Source of the DNA: Macrophomina tecta
Taxonomy: Eukaryota > Ascomycota > Dothideomycetes > Botryosphaeriales > Botryosphaeriaceae
DNA length: 64,000 bases
Direction of reading: 5' to 3'
Assembly (NCBI GenBank): GCA_024180945.1
Contig: JAKSGN010000037.1
Span: 1,307,501 to 1,371,500 of the forward strand
This document shows positions 1-9,901 of this stretch, in pieces. The first letter of the stretch is position 1, and each line of letters opens with the position of its first letter. Under the pieces are notes generated by a model. The model was not told where the DNA came from. It ran no database searches and was given only the letters and a program-made list of their open reading frames with translations. A program made the position numbers and the translations under genes.

Positions 1-151
1 ACGAAGGTCAAAGCTATCTAAGGAGTGTGGTTTATATACTGGTAGGAGAGTGTCTGCAATCTGATTTCTGATCCATCTGCTCTGTTCTCCAGGAGGGCGG
101 TGACCTTGAGAGCAGACAGAGCAGCTTGTCCTGCTCTGGGTGTTCTGTGGT
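1..151. other. unassigned flank of LINE-1
   Basis: No gene or recognisable element is seen between the window edge and the microsatellite tail of the LINE that starts at 152. Confidence 0.4.
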
Positions 152-153
152 GT

Positions 154-188
<35 letters not shown>

Positions 189-1879
189 CATACACCCGTC
201 GGCCTCAGTAGGCCATAGGGACAAGGAACGCTATTCTACGCTAAGCTACATTAGGATCCCGGTTCATTCGAGGCCCAGCACACTGTATGTAAAGAAACTA
301 CAACTTCCTCCTGTTCAACAATCTGAAAACAGACGGACAAAAGCACAAAAAAAAAAAAAAAAAATTAACGCTAAACGGAATACTAGAACAAATGAAACAA
401 AATGTAAAAGTAGAGCTATCCTCCATACACCCCTTATACCATCCCCTTCGAGACCACTTCTCGAGTGCTATCAGTCCCTGTAGCGGCGTGACGGCTGGTT
501 GGAGAAGGGATTAATTTGTTTTGAGAAGGATTAAGCTCTCGGTCTCTAGTTGCGATCAGTCTTTGGTTGTGATCAGTCTTCCCGTGGCCAGAGCAAATGC
601 TGCCGTTGCTTTAACTGCGTGCATGTCTGCCCGCCACTTCTCCGGTAGGCCATCTACATACCTACCGTCGGGTCTTTTCGTGCCCGACTATCCGCCTAGC
701 ATGAACGCAAGGTCTCCGAATCTACTCCCCAGGTCGGTCTGTAGTTGAGCCCGGCGGTCCATCCAGCGTGGACACTCTAGGAGGAGGTGCTTAACTGTTT
801 CCCTCTCTGCTCCGCACCCGCACGAGGGTGAATCTACTCGCTTGATTTTGTATAGCGGCTCGTTCGGGTTCGCTTTCGACGTTCTTAGCTGCGTGATTGC
901 CACTGCTTCTCTATAGTTCAGTTGGTCATAGAGCTTCTTGGTGTGGAAGTGCGCCAACGCGCGGTCGAGCTGGCGGATGGACTCGCCGACCTTGGAAGCT
1001 TTGAAGGATTCCTTACACTGCCTCGAGGTGATTGCCTTACACCGAGCCAGTGCCAATGGCCGTAGTAGATTGCCCAAAGGAGGCTCTTGGTTGCTCATTG
1101 TAGCTTGCAGTGCCAAGCTATGCGCCTTCTCGTTGCCTACAATCCCTTCGTGCGCCGGCACCCACCTAAACTCGACGTGCGGCCCTTTGTTGCATTTAAT
1201 CTGGTCTAGTAAGCGGAGCATGCTTCTAATAAGTTCCTGGCGTGGCATTTGTCGCGGCCTGCGGAGGAGACGAAGGGCTGTCTTGCTGTCGCTGTAGATG
1301 GCGTGTTTTACCTTAGCTGCTTCGGGAAATCTAGCCACCATCCCGGTCGACCACGTGCCATATATTAGTTCTACGGCTTGGTGGATCGCCTGGAGCTCGG
1401 CGAACAAGGCATCTACTGAGTCGGACTCGCCGGCCGTCCACGAGTGAGCGATGATGATCGTGCCCCTGCTGTCCACGCACGAGATTCCGCTGCCAGCCTT
1501 TCCGTTCCGTTGCAAGCCATGCGTGAAGATGGCGACCTCTGATTCTGGCAGAGAACTGGCTCGGAGCTTTGCCGCCTCTAGAGACTCGATCTGAACAACG
1601 GGCCTGTCGGCCCACGGCATTCTTGCGAACGGGCGGATCGTTTCGAGGTGTTCGACGTCGATTTCTCTGGCCATCAGCATTATCCGCTGTAGCGGGGACA
1701 CGAACCTCTTGTTGGCCGGGTCGATCGCACGTTTCAGTTTCCAGAACGGGTGTTTCTGCGGCAGCGTGTGACAGCTGACCCAGAATCGAAGCAGTTGTTG
1801 GTCAAGGCGGATCTTGGCAGGTAGGTCGTAGAGGCCCGGACGGAAGACATCGAACAAACGGGCCCTATAGAAAATCAAC
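152..1879 (-). mobile_element. LINE-1: 5'-truncated Tad-type non-LTR retrotransposon, 3' part
   Basis: Read on the minus strand, this segment has the end of an RT/RNase H ORF (688-1878), a noncoding 3' region and a terminal (ATC)n tail at about 154-187, seen as GAT repeats on plus. The sequence just inside the tail (TTCATACACC..GTCGGCCTC, then CCATAGGGA) recurs at the ends of several other LINE pieces in the window, near 31900, 46080, 47605, 49780 and 51915, so it marks the family's 3' end. The element stops at 1879, where RT sequence continues in the opposite orientation. Confidence 0.8.
688..1878 (-). pseudogene. LINE-1 RT thumb plus RNase H fragment
   Basis: A 396-codon open frame without the RT core. 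The N-terminal third resembles the region after the RT palm of fungal LINEs. The middle is an RNase H domain: FTHGLQRNGKAGSG (motif with Asp replaced by His after the Thr), SDSKTALR and WVPAHEGIVGNEKAH. The C-terminus has the CGCG...KHLLLECPRW cysteine/histidine segment usual downstream of RNase H in Tad-type elements. The first RNase H aspartate is replaced (FTDG in relatives, FTHG here), which together with 5' loss suggests a dead copy. Confidence 0.8.
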
Positions 1880-2354
1880 TTGCAAGCGAGCCATTAAAAG
1901 AGGACGAGGTACGGAGGGCGATCTTCGAAGCAAAGCCGTTAAAGGCTCCTGGAGTGGATGGGATCCCGGCGGCAGCATGGAGAGAGCTTTGGCCAGTGCT
2001 AAGGCACCACATCCATCAACTTTTCAGCGAATCTATCAGACAAGCACGACTACCTAGCCATTGGCTGACAGCGAAGATTGTCCCCCTGCGCAAGACAGAC
2101 AAGCGAAATTACGAGTTAGCGGGAGCCTACAGGCCGATCTCGCTTTTGTCAACCTTGGGGAAGGCGCTTGAGTCCGTTGTGGCGGAGAGAATCTCAGCAC
2201 TGGTGGAGGAACATTCGCTCCTGCCAAAAGCCCACTTTGGCGCGCGGAAGCAACGGTCGACAGTGCAGGCACTGACGGTGTTGCAGCAGCACGTGTACGA
2301 CGCCTGGAGAGAGGGAAAGGTGCTCACACTGGTGTCCTTTGACGTGAAAGGGGC
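1880..2354 (+). pseudogene. inverted RT segment of LINE-1 (twin-priming type)
   Basis: An open frame from about 1900 encodes RT fingers/palm: KAPGVDGIP, then AYRPISLLSTLGKALESV, then LVSFDVKGA, the start of RT motif A. It is the part of ORF2 that should lie upstream of the 688-1878 fragment, but it runs on the opposite strand and is joined head to head with it. Its 5' end lies at the junction and its 3' end points away. This is the layout expected from twin priming during LINE insertion. The frame is cut at 2354 by the terminus of a hAT element. Confidence 0.75.
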
Positions 2355-5162
2355 CAGGCTTTCTATCCATAACGTTATGGAATAAGTTAATCCATATGGA
2401 AGCTTCCATACTCCATATTCCATAATCCATACAGATTTGGCCTATTCCATAAGTATGGAAATACTCCGGAGTAGCATTGTTCCGGTATGTGATAGGTTTC
2501 CTACGTAGATTAATGGCGACCAAAGATATAACTGTTTCCTATCGCGTTTCAGTATGGTCGCACTACTGCTACTACTACTGACAGTGTCTCATTGCTACGC
2601 CGATTCATCCCTTGCCCGACACTTTCTGATACTTTCATGCTTTCTTACAGTCGCTCCCTTGTATAAAGGTCTGGGAGATAGCATAGTCCCTAGAATCTAG
2701 CTTCCTCATCCACAAGGTCGTCCTCTCACCGGCTTTCAGAAGGGTCGACACTTCATCGTAGTTGTTGTCGTCAACTACCGCATCATACCCCTATCTTATA
2801 CGATAGTAATGGCCTACCAGCAGTTTTTTAGAGCTTCTGATGTATCGGGTAACCGTGCATCGCCGACGTCGTCGACCATTGACCCCGGCACCATCACCTC
2901 AGACCCCCCAACCTCATCCTCCGCCAACCGACGAACTCGAAAGCGCAAAGCAACTGCAAACACCTGGGTCCATGCACGCGAGCCGAAGGGCTCGGAGCCT
3001 GTCCGCAGCGCCCGAAAGAATGAGAAAATCTACTACTGCAAGCACTGCGAAGATCCAACGTGTACTTCACCACTGTATCAACAACTTCCCGCTATCACCT
3101 GCTCAACACCCACGGCATTGAGCTGGAAACCCAGGAACATCCGCTTAAAAAACAGCGCAAAAGTCTTATAATGGATGCCTTCGCCAAAGCTGGCGAGATT
3201 AACGCTGTGAGGCAGTCAGTAAAGGAGCAAGAAACCCTTAGGGCTGTTATTAACCAGAAAGCTGCCCTGGAGGCTCTCGTCCAGCTTGTCGCTGTTCGAA
3301 ACCTCCCTTACAATTGTAGCTCTTGGCCAGAGCTGCACGCCTTTATCTCCGCAATCAACTATACTGCAGAGGACTTGATCAGTCTCTCGCATGGCTCGAT
3401 ACAAAAGCTTGTCTCAAATTCATTCTGCGTCCATAAAGACATTCTACGAAAAAAGCTCCAGTCGTCGCCCTCGAAGATCCACCTTTCTGCCGATGTCTGG
3501 TCCGCTCCCAATCATAAGGCCTTCCTTGGAACCTGTGTCAAATTCGTCGACCCCGATAGCAAAGAGACATTGCAGGCATTGCTTGCTCTTTCGGAGCTGC
3601 CGGGACTTGATGGCCCTGGTAGCCATGGAGGGGCTGAGCAATGGAAGCTTCTTCACCACGTCCTCGAAGACTATAATATCTGGCATAATATTGGGTTCTA
3701 CACCAGGGACAACCACGGTTCTAACGACAAGCATTGCCGTTTGCTCAGTCAGCATCTGAAGGGAAAAGGCATCAATTGGGACGCGACGAAGCAGCGGATC
3801 CGGTGCCATGGCCACGTCATTAACCTTATCGTACAAGCATTCCTTTTCGTGGACTCCAAGGAGGCTGCAAAGGCCGCCCTTGAGCAGATTGAAGAGGATG
3901 ACGAGGCCGCGTTCGGTGCCGACTTCATGGAAGGATTTGAAGCACAAAGGGTGCTTGGCTGGCGACGGCTGGGCCCTCTTGGTAAAGTCCATAATACCTC
4001 GATACACATGCGAGAGAATAATTACAGGTGGAACCTGTTTAAGAGGCGTGCTGGTAGAGCATTGGGGCTTGATAACGATACGCGCTGGAACTCATGGTTT
4101 GTTCTTTTAGACGTTGTATTTGACCTCCAGGAGCATGTTGAGTGGTACCAAAAGAGGCATTACGAAAGCTTGCAGGAGGACTTCCTAACCCCTGAGGACT
4201 GGCGGGTACTAAAGGAGACTCGTTCCTTCCTCCAGCCGTTCTGGAGGATAACCCAGCTCACAGAGGGACGTTATGCCACGCTAGACCGTACGCTTTTTAC
4301 CATGGATGTACTTCTCAAGCACTATACTCAGGCCTTCGACAAGTACAGGGAGAACCATCCGCTACGCAGATGCATTGCGGCCTCTTGGGCGGTCTTCGAC
4401 AAGTATTATCAGCTCACGGATAGCACCCCTGCTTATGGCGCGGCAATGATCCTCCATCCGTCGCGACGTGCCGCTCACATCAAGAAGAACTGGCCAGTAG
4501 CGTGGCACAAGCCTGTTCTAGAGGGCATAAAGAAGTATTAGGAGGATTAATATCAAGGGCTGCTAGTTCTAATAATAACAACGCCTGTCCTTATCGACAA
4601 TTTACACCCCCCAGATAAGTACGAACGCATCGCACGAGAGCTTGATTTTGTTGGTCCTGCAATGGTCGACCTCGATGAGTACAAATCCTTCATCACACAG
4701 ACGCCCATCGCGGTTGACTGTTCACCGCTCGCTTGGTGGCTCCGCGAGGAGCAGCGACAACGATATCCGCGCCTGTCGAAAATGGCAATTGATATTCTTT
4801 CCATACCCGCCATGTCTGCTGAGCCTGAACGTGTCTTCTCAGGCGCACGTCGTACCATATCATGGGATAGATACCAGCTTGGGAGTCATACAGTCGAGAG
4901 GGGGGAGTGTATGAAGAGCTGGATCAAAAGCGGCATCACGCAGGGCATTCCGGTTGACTTGGCGGAAGAACTACATGAGGATGGGGGTGCTACTGCTGTA
5001 TTGCGAGCATCAACGCCAGGAATTTTGCAAGAAGAGGGTGGTAATATGTGACGTCATTTGCTCTATTCCATACGTATGGAATAAACTTCCATATGAAGTC
5101 TACTTCATAATCCATAATCCATAGAGGCCTTTATGGAGTATGGAGTATGGATAGAAAGCCTG
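2355..5162 (+). mobile_element. hAT-1 DNA transposon
   Basis: Terminal inverted repeats are 16 bp and perfect: CAGGCTTTCTATCCAT at 2355-2370 and its reverse complement at 5147-5162. Subterminal zones are packed with TCCATA/TATGGA motifs in both orientations (about 2365-2460 and 5065-5150), probably transposase binding sites. A hAT transposase remnant lies inside. The 8 bp flanking the two ends (AAAGGGGC and AGAGCAAG) do not match, although hAT insertion normally makes an 8-bp duplication. Confidence 0.85.
2809..5051 (+). pseudogene. hAT-1 transposase, frameshifted and with stops
   Basis: The frame opens at 2809 with a Ser/Thr/Pro-rich stretch and the first half of a BED zinc finger (YYCKHC). 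Near 3050 the frame shifts and the finger continues with STTSRYHLLNTHGI. The DDE/RNase H-like core runs to 4541 (RIRCHGHVINLIVQAF; LDNDTRWNSW), where TAG (4539-4541) and TAA (4548-4550) interrupt the same frame. It then resumes with the hAT C-terminal dimerisation region (LAWWLREEQRQRYPRLSKMA, SIPAMSAEPERVFSGARR) to 5051. At least one frameshift and two stops make it inactive. The TAG stands where a Trp codon is plausible, a change RIP would produce. Confidence 0.85.
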
Positions 5163-5749
5163 AGAGCAAGGGTAGTCTACACCAGGATAGGCAGAAGCTC
5201 TCGTCGTTCGATCTCTTTAAACGACGGGCCTTGCAACTTGACAGCCTCGACGACGAATTCGATCGATTTATCAAAGCTGATCGCATCAAACTCGACGGCA
5301 ATCCACTTCACTGGTGGCTCGAGCCGACGCAGCAACGTTCCTATCCAGACCTCGCACGCATGGCGATCAACGTCTATTCAATACCTCCGATGAGCGCAGA
5401 GGCAGAGCGAGTCTTCTCGGGCGCTCGTCGTCAAGTGGATTGGTCAAGATGTCGCCTCAAAGCAAGCACAATCGAGACGCTGGAGTGCCTCAAACACTGG
5501 CTGACAACTGGTATTACAAAGGGAGCCTATCATAACGAGATCGAGCGGATTGAGGCCGAAGCTGCCGTGGCTACGGCTATTCAACAGGTTGAGGAACAAG
5601 CCCGAGAGGCTCAGCAGCGAGCAGACGAGCAGGATGACGAGCAAGCTGAAGAGGAAGAGGCTGCTACGGCGATAATTATCGACCTTGAGCTTCAACGCTC
5701 GATTGACGATGCCCAGGTGGTCGCTGGCGGCGGCGAGGAGGTTAATTAG
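5163..5749 (+). pseudogene. hAT-2 transposase C-terminal fragment
   Basis: About 195 codons remain. They hold the hAT dimerisation domain: PLHWWLEPTQQRSYPDLARM, then SIPPMSAEAERVFSGARRQV, then LECLKHWLTTGITKG. An acidic coiled-coil-like tail rich in Glu, Gln and Ala follows. The protein is related to but clearly distinct from hAT-1. Its frame runs into the hAT-1 end and has no start of its own, so it is a fragment. Confidence 0.8.
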
Positions 5750-5972
5750 GTAGCTCGAGGACTTTACCGCACGAGATATGACTTCATTTATCGAATAAAA
5801 CGTTGGTAACGAGCTCGATTTGAGCCATTTAAGAAGTCACCGCGGAGATATAACGTCATTTAGCTTTGAACTTAATGAACTTATTGAACTAACTCGTCTC
5901 TCATTGAACGGTTCACTAATTGAACTGAACCCGAGGTTAGGTTCATAGTTCAATGAGTTCATGGCAACACTG
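5163..5972 (+). mobile_element. hAT-2, 3' fragment
   Basis: This is the 3' end of a different hAT element. It begins directly at the outer edge of hAT-1 and ends with ...TCATGGCAACACTG at 5972, the complement of a CAGTGTTGCCATGA terminus. The 5' half is missing. The last 8 bases after it (GAAGCTCC) would be its target duplication, but the partner end is gone. It appears to have inserted into hAT-3. Confidence 0.75.
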
Positions 5973-6641
5973 GAAGCTCCATTACGCTCTTCCCTGTCTT
6001 CTGCGGCTCTATTGCACCGTCCTTGCCGATCTTATGTACCGTTTCCATGTGTGAAGCGGCGCTCGTTGTGGCCTTATCTACTGCAGTCATATATACTTTC
6101 CCATCCCTATCGCAGAGCCCGCAGAGCCACATAATACGGCCAGTACGCGTGTGTTGCACGCGCATGCCGTAATTATGAACCCAGCTAGCGAGACCGCGCT
6201 TCGAATCCAGTGCAATAGTGTAGCCCGCGTGCCGTTTAGGGTCAAGCGGAAAGTTCTTCCAGTCCTTAAGGGGTGCGTATGTGCGGCGGCGCTTATGGGG
6301 GGGCTCGAGACCAAGGCTGACGCCAATCTCGGTGAAGTTTTTGGGCATAGATGACAACGCAGAGGTTTGCGACGTTCCCCCCGCGTTGGCAATGGTTGAT
6401 CCGGGCGCGCTAACCGCTTGGGGCAAAACCACCATGAAAAATCTCACGATAATGGTCACCTACCCCTCTGCAATATCACTCACTTCTCCGCAGTATTATC
6501 TTATCTTATCTAACAAATAAGGCCAAGGCCTTGCAAGTTTGCCAGAAAATTTCCTTGTTTGCGACTTCAGAAAGGCCAAACTTATTTGTTAGCAAGTAAC
6601 AAGTAAGGCCTTGCAAGCGTACTTGATTGTTGACCACCCTG
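5973..6641 (-). mobile_element. hAT-3, 5' fragment with BED-finger ORF
   Basis: On the minus strand the element starts at 6641 with CAGGGTGGTCAACAATCAAG, a hAT-like terminus, followed by subterminal GCAAGGCC/AACAAGTA repeats. It carries the N-terminal part of a transposase frame (from 6459) with a BED-like zinc finger: WLCGLCDRDGK followed by SAASHMETVHKIG. The rest is missing at the hAT-2 end. The piece therefore looks like the host into which hAT-2 inserted. Confidence 0.65.
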
Positions 6642-7007
6642 TCCTTAGCTACCCTCTTTTCTGTATTTTTTTTGTCGTTTTCTGTATTTTGCAAAGGAGT
6701 ATCCTCTCCCAGTACTCAGTGACGGTGCAAATTGGATAAGGTATAGATACTTTTTCTTTGGCAGGAGGAGAGACATCCCCTCTCGTCCTACTGTAGTCTT
6801 AGGCTTATACAGGACGTTAATGGAATCATCATCATCCAGATTCCCTATTGCAGGAAATGCTCAGGTTTGTGATCAACGCTCAGCATTCGAGGCAACATTC
6901 ATTCCTGTACAGTTTTGAATACCCCTTCTCGTCCGTTCATGTAGTTCAGCGAATCACGAGCCTCCCTTCAGCCGCTTCTGACCGTAGACAACCGACCTAA
7001 AGAGTTG
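6642..7007. other. intergenic, no feature recognised
   Basis: This is the downstream flank of the methyltransferase gene (which is on minus). It has no ORF with recognisable content and no repeat shared with other parts of the window. Confidence 0.4.
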
Positions 7008-8419
7008 TCAGCACCGCCTCCTCCCCGTACGTGGACCGGAAAAAACGCACACATCATGATACGCATGAACACGCTTATCCCTCAACATGGTGCGCATCTT
7101 CCCGAGGTACACCATCACCTCCTCCTTGCTCCAGTGCAGGTAGTTCGTCAGCAAGAACATGCACCAACCCTCGATGCCCTGTTCCCAATGCAACCTACAC
7201 ATCACACGCACCGCCGTCAGCCACCACAACATTCTCTCGCTTGTAAAGGGCAAAAAAATAAAAGAATATGATTTTTGCTCACAGATTGTATAGCCCAATC
7301 TCCTTCAACTTCGGATCCTTGCACCAGCCGCCAATCGGCCACTTAAACCGATGCTCAGTCACGTTCTCGAACCCAGCGTCGATGAGTCCCTGCTTCGACT
7401 CGTCGACGGTGCGCAGACTCTTGCCGAATGCGTCGCCCGCTGTCAGCGACACCTCGCCCCACTTGGCGAATATGCTATCGGGCGCGACGGTGCCGTCTTC
7501 GGACTTAGGCACCACCCCCATCTCGACTTGCTCGATCCAACCGCCGGGTTTGACGGCTCTATGGTTGGCTTTTGTGTTAGACAAATGCTGGAAGGGGGAA
7601 TAGGGAGAGAGGAATAAGCTTGGCGTTTCGTGCTAGGAGGGATGGATGGATGGATGGAACGGATGGGGACTTACTTCAGGCATTCGTTGTAAAAAGCGGG
7701 CCAATCAGCAATGCTGCCTTCCATGGAGCGAATGTGAATGAAATCGAAGCTTGCCGGCGTGAATGTCCAAGGCTGGGTGCAGTCGTCGATCTCAAACTTC
7801 AAGTTCGGCGGCACCGAGTCCGGCTGGATGGGCGACAGGTCGGTGCCGACGACCTCGGCGGACGGATACTGGTCCGCAAAGTCGATAGCCCAGATGCCGG
7901 TGCCGGTGCCGACGTCGAGAACGCGCTGCAGATTGTTGCCGATTGGCGTCAGGAACAGCTTGCCGTCCATCATTAGGTTGCAGATGTGGTGGCAGATGTC
8001 GAGCTGGTCGGCGGCTTGTTCGTCGTTGGGTCCCCTTTTAGTATTGCTTAGTTTCCAATTGTCTTTTTTTTTTTTTTTTTTTTTTTGCGCTTAAAACCCT
8101 ATCTGGAGATTTCGAGTGGAGATTATCTACCAGTACTGGCCCTGCTTGTAGGCGCTGTATCTCCTGCCATTCTCAAAATGGTAGTTCATGATGGATGACT
8201 TGAGGGACGTCGTTGCACTGATAATCCGAAAGACATGCGGTCAAACAATTGCTGCACAGCATGGTCGCGTCGGACCCAGGCACTCACGATTCCACATCTC
8301 TATCGTCGTAAGAGGAATCCTCATCTCTAATGTCGTCCTGAAAAGCACGTGAGTAGTCATTGTTACCCCCGAGGCTGCCCAGATGGACTCACAACCGGAA
8401 TGTGGCCACTCTGCATCAT
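7008..8419 (-). CDS. LaeA-like SAM-dependent methyltransferase
   Basis: Six exons join in one frame: 8419-8393, 8337-8288, 8217-8131, 8034-7675, 7558-7283 and 7194-7008, giving 328 residues. The SAM-binding motif I is VLDVGTGTGIW (about residues 93-103), followed by AEVVGTDLSPIQP. The N-terminal NYHFENGRRYSAYKQGQYW and the C-terminal WSKEEV...KRVHAYHDVCVFSG blocks match the LaeA/TAM-type fungal methyltransferase layout. Such proteins are often found in or near secondary metabolite clusters. LaeA itself is a nuclear regulator, but most relatives have unknown substrates, so a global regulatory role should not be assumed. The start ATG ATG CAG gives a short first exon; a longer N-terminus is possible. 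The third intron holds an A-rich run (T-run at about 8067-8087 on plus). All splice sites are GT-AG and no lesion is seen. Confidence 0.85.
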
Positions 8420-9168
8420 CGTGGCTGAAGCTTTCAAGCCAAAGTGGAGTAGCAAGGAGCGTTTGCGGAAGATGGAAAGAAGTGAAGAAAGGTGGAAGAG
8501 GCTGCCCGGGCTGGCGTGCCCGGACGTTCTGTAAATTCAACCCTCAGTCAGAACCCAAACTTGGCATGCATTTTGACTTGCCGCGTCTTTCAGACTCATC
8601 GATACTGTTAAGCTCTTCCACCGCGTTAACTACCAGGGCCTCCTGAATAACCCTTGGGCGCAGTTTAGTCTCGAAGCTCAACTCATACCTGACCTATCGG
8701 AAGGAAACCCGGGGACCGAGCGAGCCGCCGGAGCGGCCTTTTTTTTTTTTGATCGTTCATGCAAAATCATGCAAGTAAATCGCTAGCTGAGTGAGGGCCG
8801 TGCCAGCTTAGGAACACTTAACAGCCCCTCGCTCACCCCATGATTAGGAAGCGAACCTGCAGAACGCACAAGCAGGGATCACAAACGAGACCCGATATCA
8901 TACTAAAATGGTTTGCCACCATGCGCAGCGTGCGAACTGGAGTGGCTGGTCGCACGCGTGTATTTCTCAGCTGATTGTGTGCAGCGCGTCACACCGATGA
9001 CGGGATGGATGATGGAGGGGCTGCGAGACTGGGGGTGAGCCCCCGGGGGGATGAGGTGGCGCTCTGCGCTCGCTCGGGCAACGCTTCAACCACGAGATTG
9101 TTGAATGCACGCTATCACTGAATGCACAGTCGCCCACACAAAATCCACCATCTTCAAAATATCATAAA
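8420..9168. other. intergenic; probable promoter of methyltransferase and decayed sequence
   Basis: No convincing gene. The left part should hold the promoter of the minus-strand methyltransferase. The right part leads into the pogo remnant at 9169 and may be its degenerate 5' region, though no terminal repeat could be placed. Confidence 0.35.
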
Positions 9169-9480
9169 ATGATCAACGATGCAGCTATTCAGCTCGCGAT
9201 TAATGATTTGAAATCGCAAGGGGTCATCAAATTTACCGCTACTGCCAAAAAAGTACCGTATCGGTCGTACAACCCTTATGCGTCATTATAAAGGGCAAAC
9301 GGCCTCCCAATGCCGAAGCTCACTCTACTTACCTCAAGCTTCTCACAAATGCGCAAGAAGAGGTCATTCTTAAGCATCTCTTCACACGGCCTCCTCCGCT
9401 CGCACCTCCGCAGTCACCTCCTTGCCCACCTCCTTGCCTCTTATCGGAGCTTATCGATTGGTCCAAAACTCAACACCGTG
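9169..9480 (+). pseudogene. pogo/Fot-type transposase N-terminal remnant
   Basis: From ATG at 9169 the frame encodes MINDAAIQLAINDLKSQGVI, then a helix-turn-helix (TATAKK, shift, RIGRTTLMRHYKG) typical of the Psq-type N-terminus of fungal pogo/Fot transposases. At least two one-base shifts occur, near 9250 and 9308, after which NAEAHSTYLKLLTNAQEEVI is recognisable. No DDE catalytic part follows. It is a short dead remnant next to the 3' end of LINE-A. Confidence 0.6.
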
Positions 9481-9901
9481 CGTATTACCTCTTTCAGACG
9501 CGCTCAAATTGATTGCCCATTCTACAACTCTAGTCGTGATCTTGCAATATTTTACAAAAGCCAAGTGATCCTCCCAGCAGCGCTCAGTCGGGCAAAGGCC
9601 TACTTCACATGTGAGGCACGCAAAATGCGTGCGAGGAGGTTGTTACGGCGCAGCCTACACAGGACCTGGGTAGGTGATGATGATGATGATGAGTTCATAG
9701 TCCGTCCCAGCCGCCGAAGGCAGCTATGTGGCGTAGTGCCGGTTCCTCCGCGTCCGCTAGACCCGTTCGAGCCTAAGCAAGGCGGGTGGGATCAGGCCTT
9801 TTCACTATCTATTCTGCATACCTCTGCATACACGTCTCTTGGCACTACGGCCTTCCCACAGCGCCAGCAACCTCCGCAAACTATCCCGTCTTCCTCCAGT
9901 G

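Noticed and set aside
18..224. Poly-His open frame
   Set aside because: It is a translation of the GAT/ATC tail of LINE-1; nothing supports a protein.
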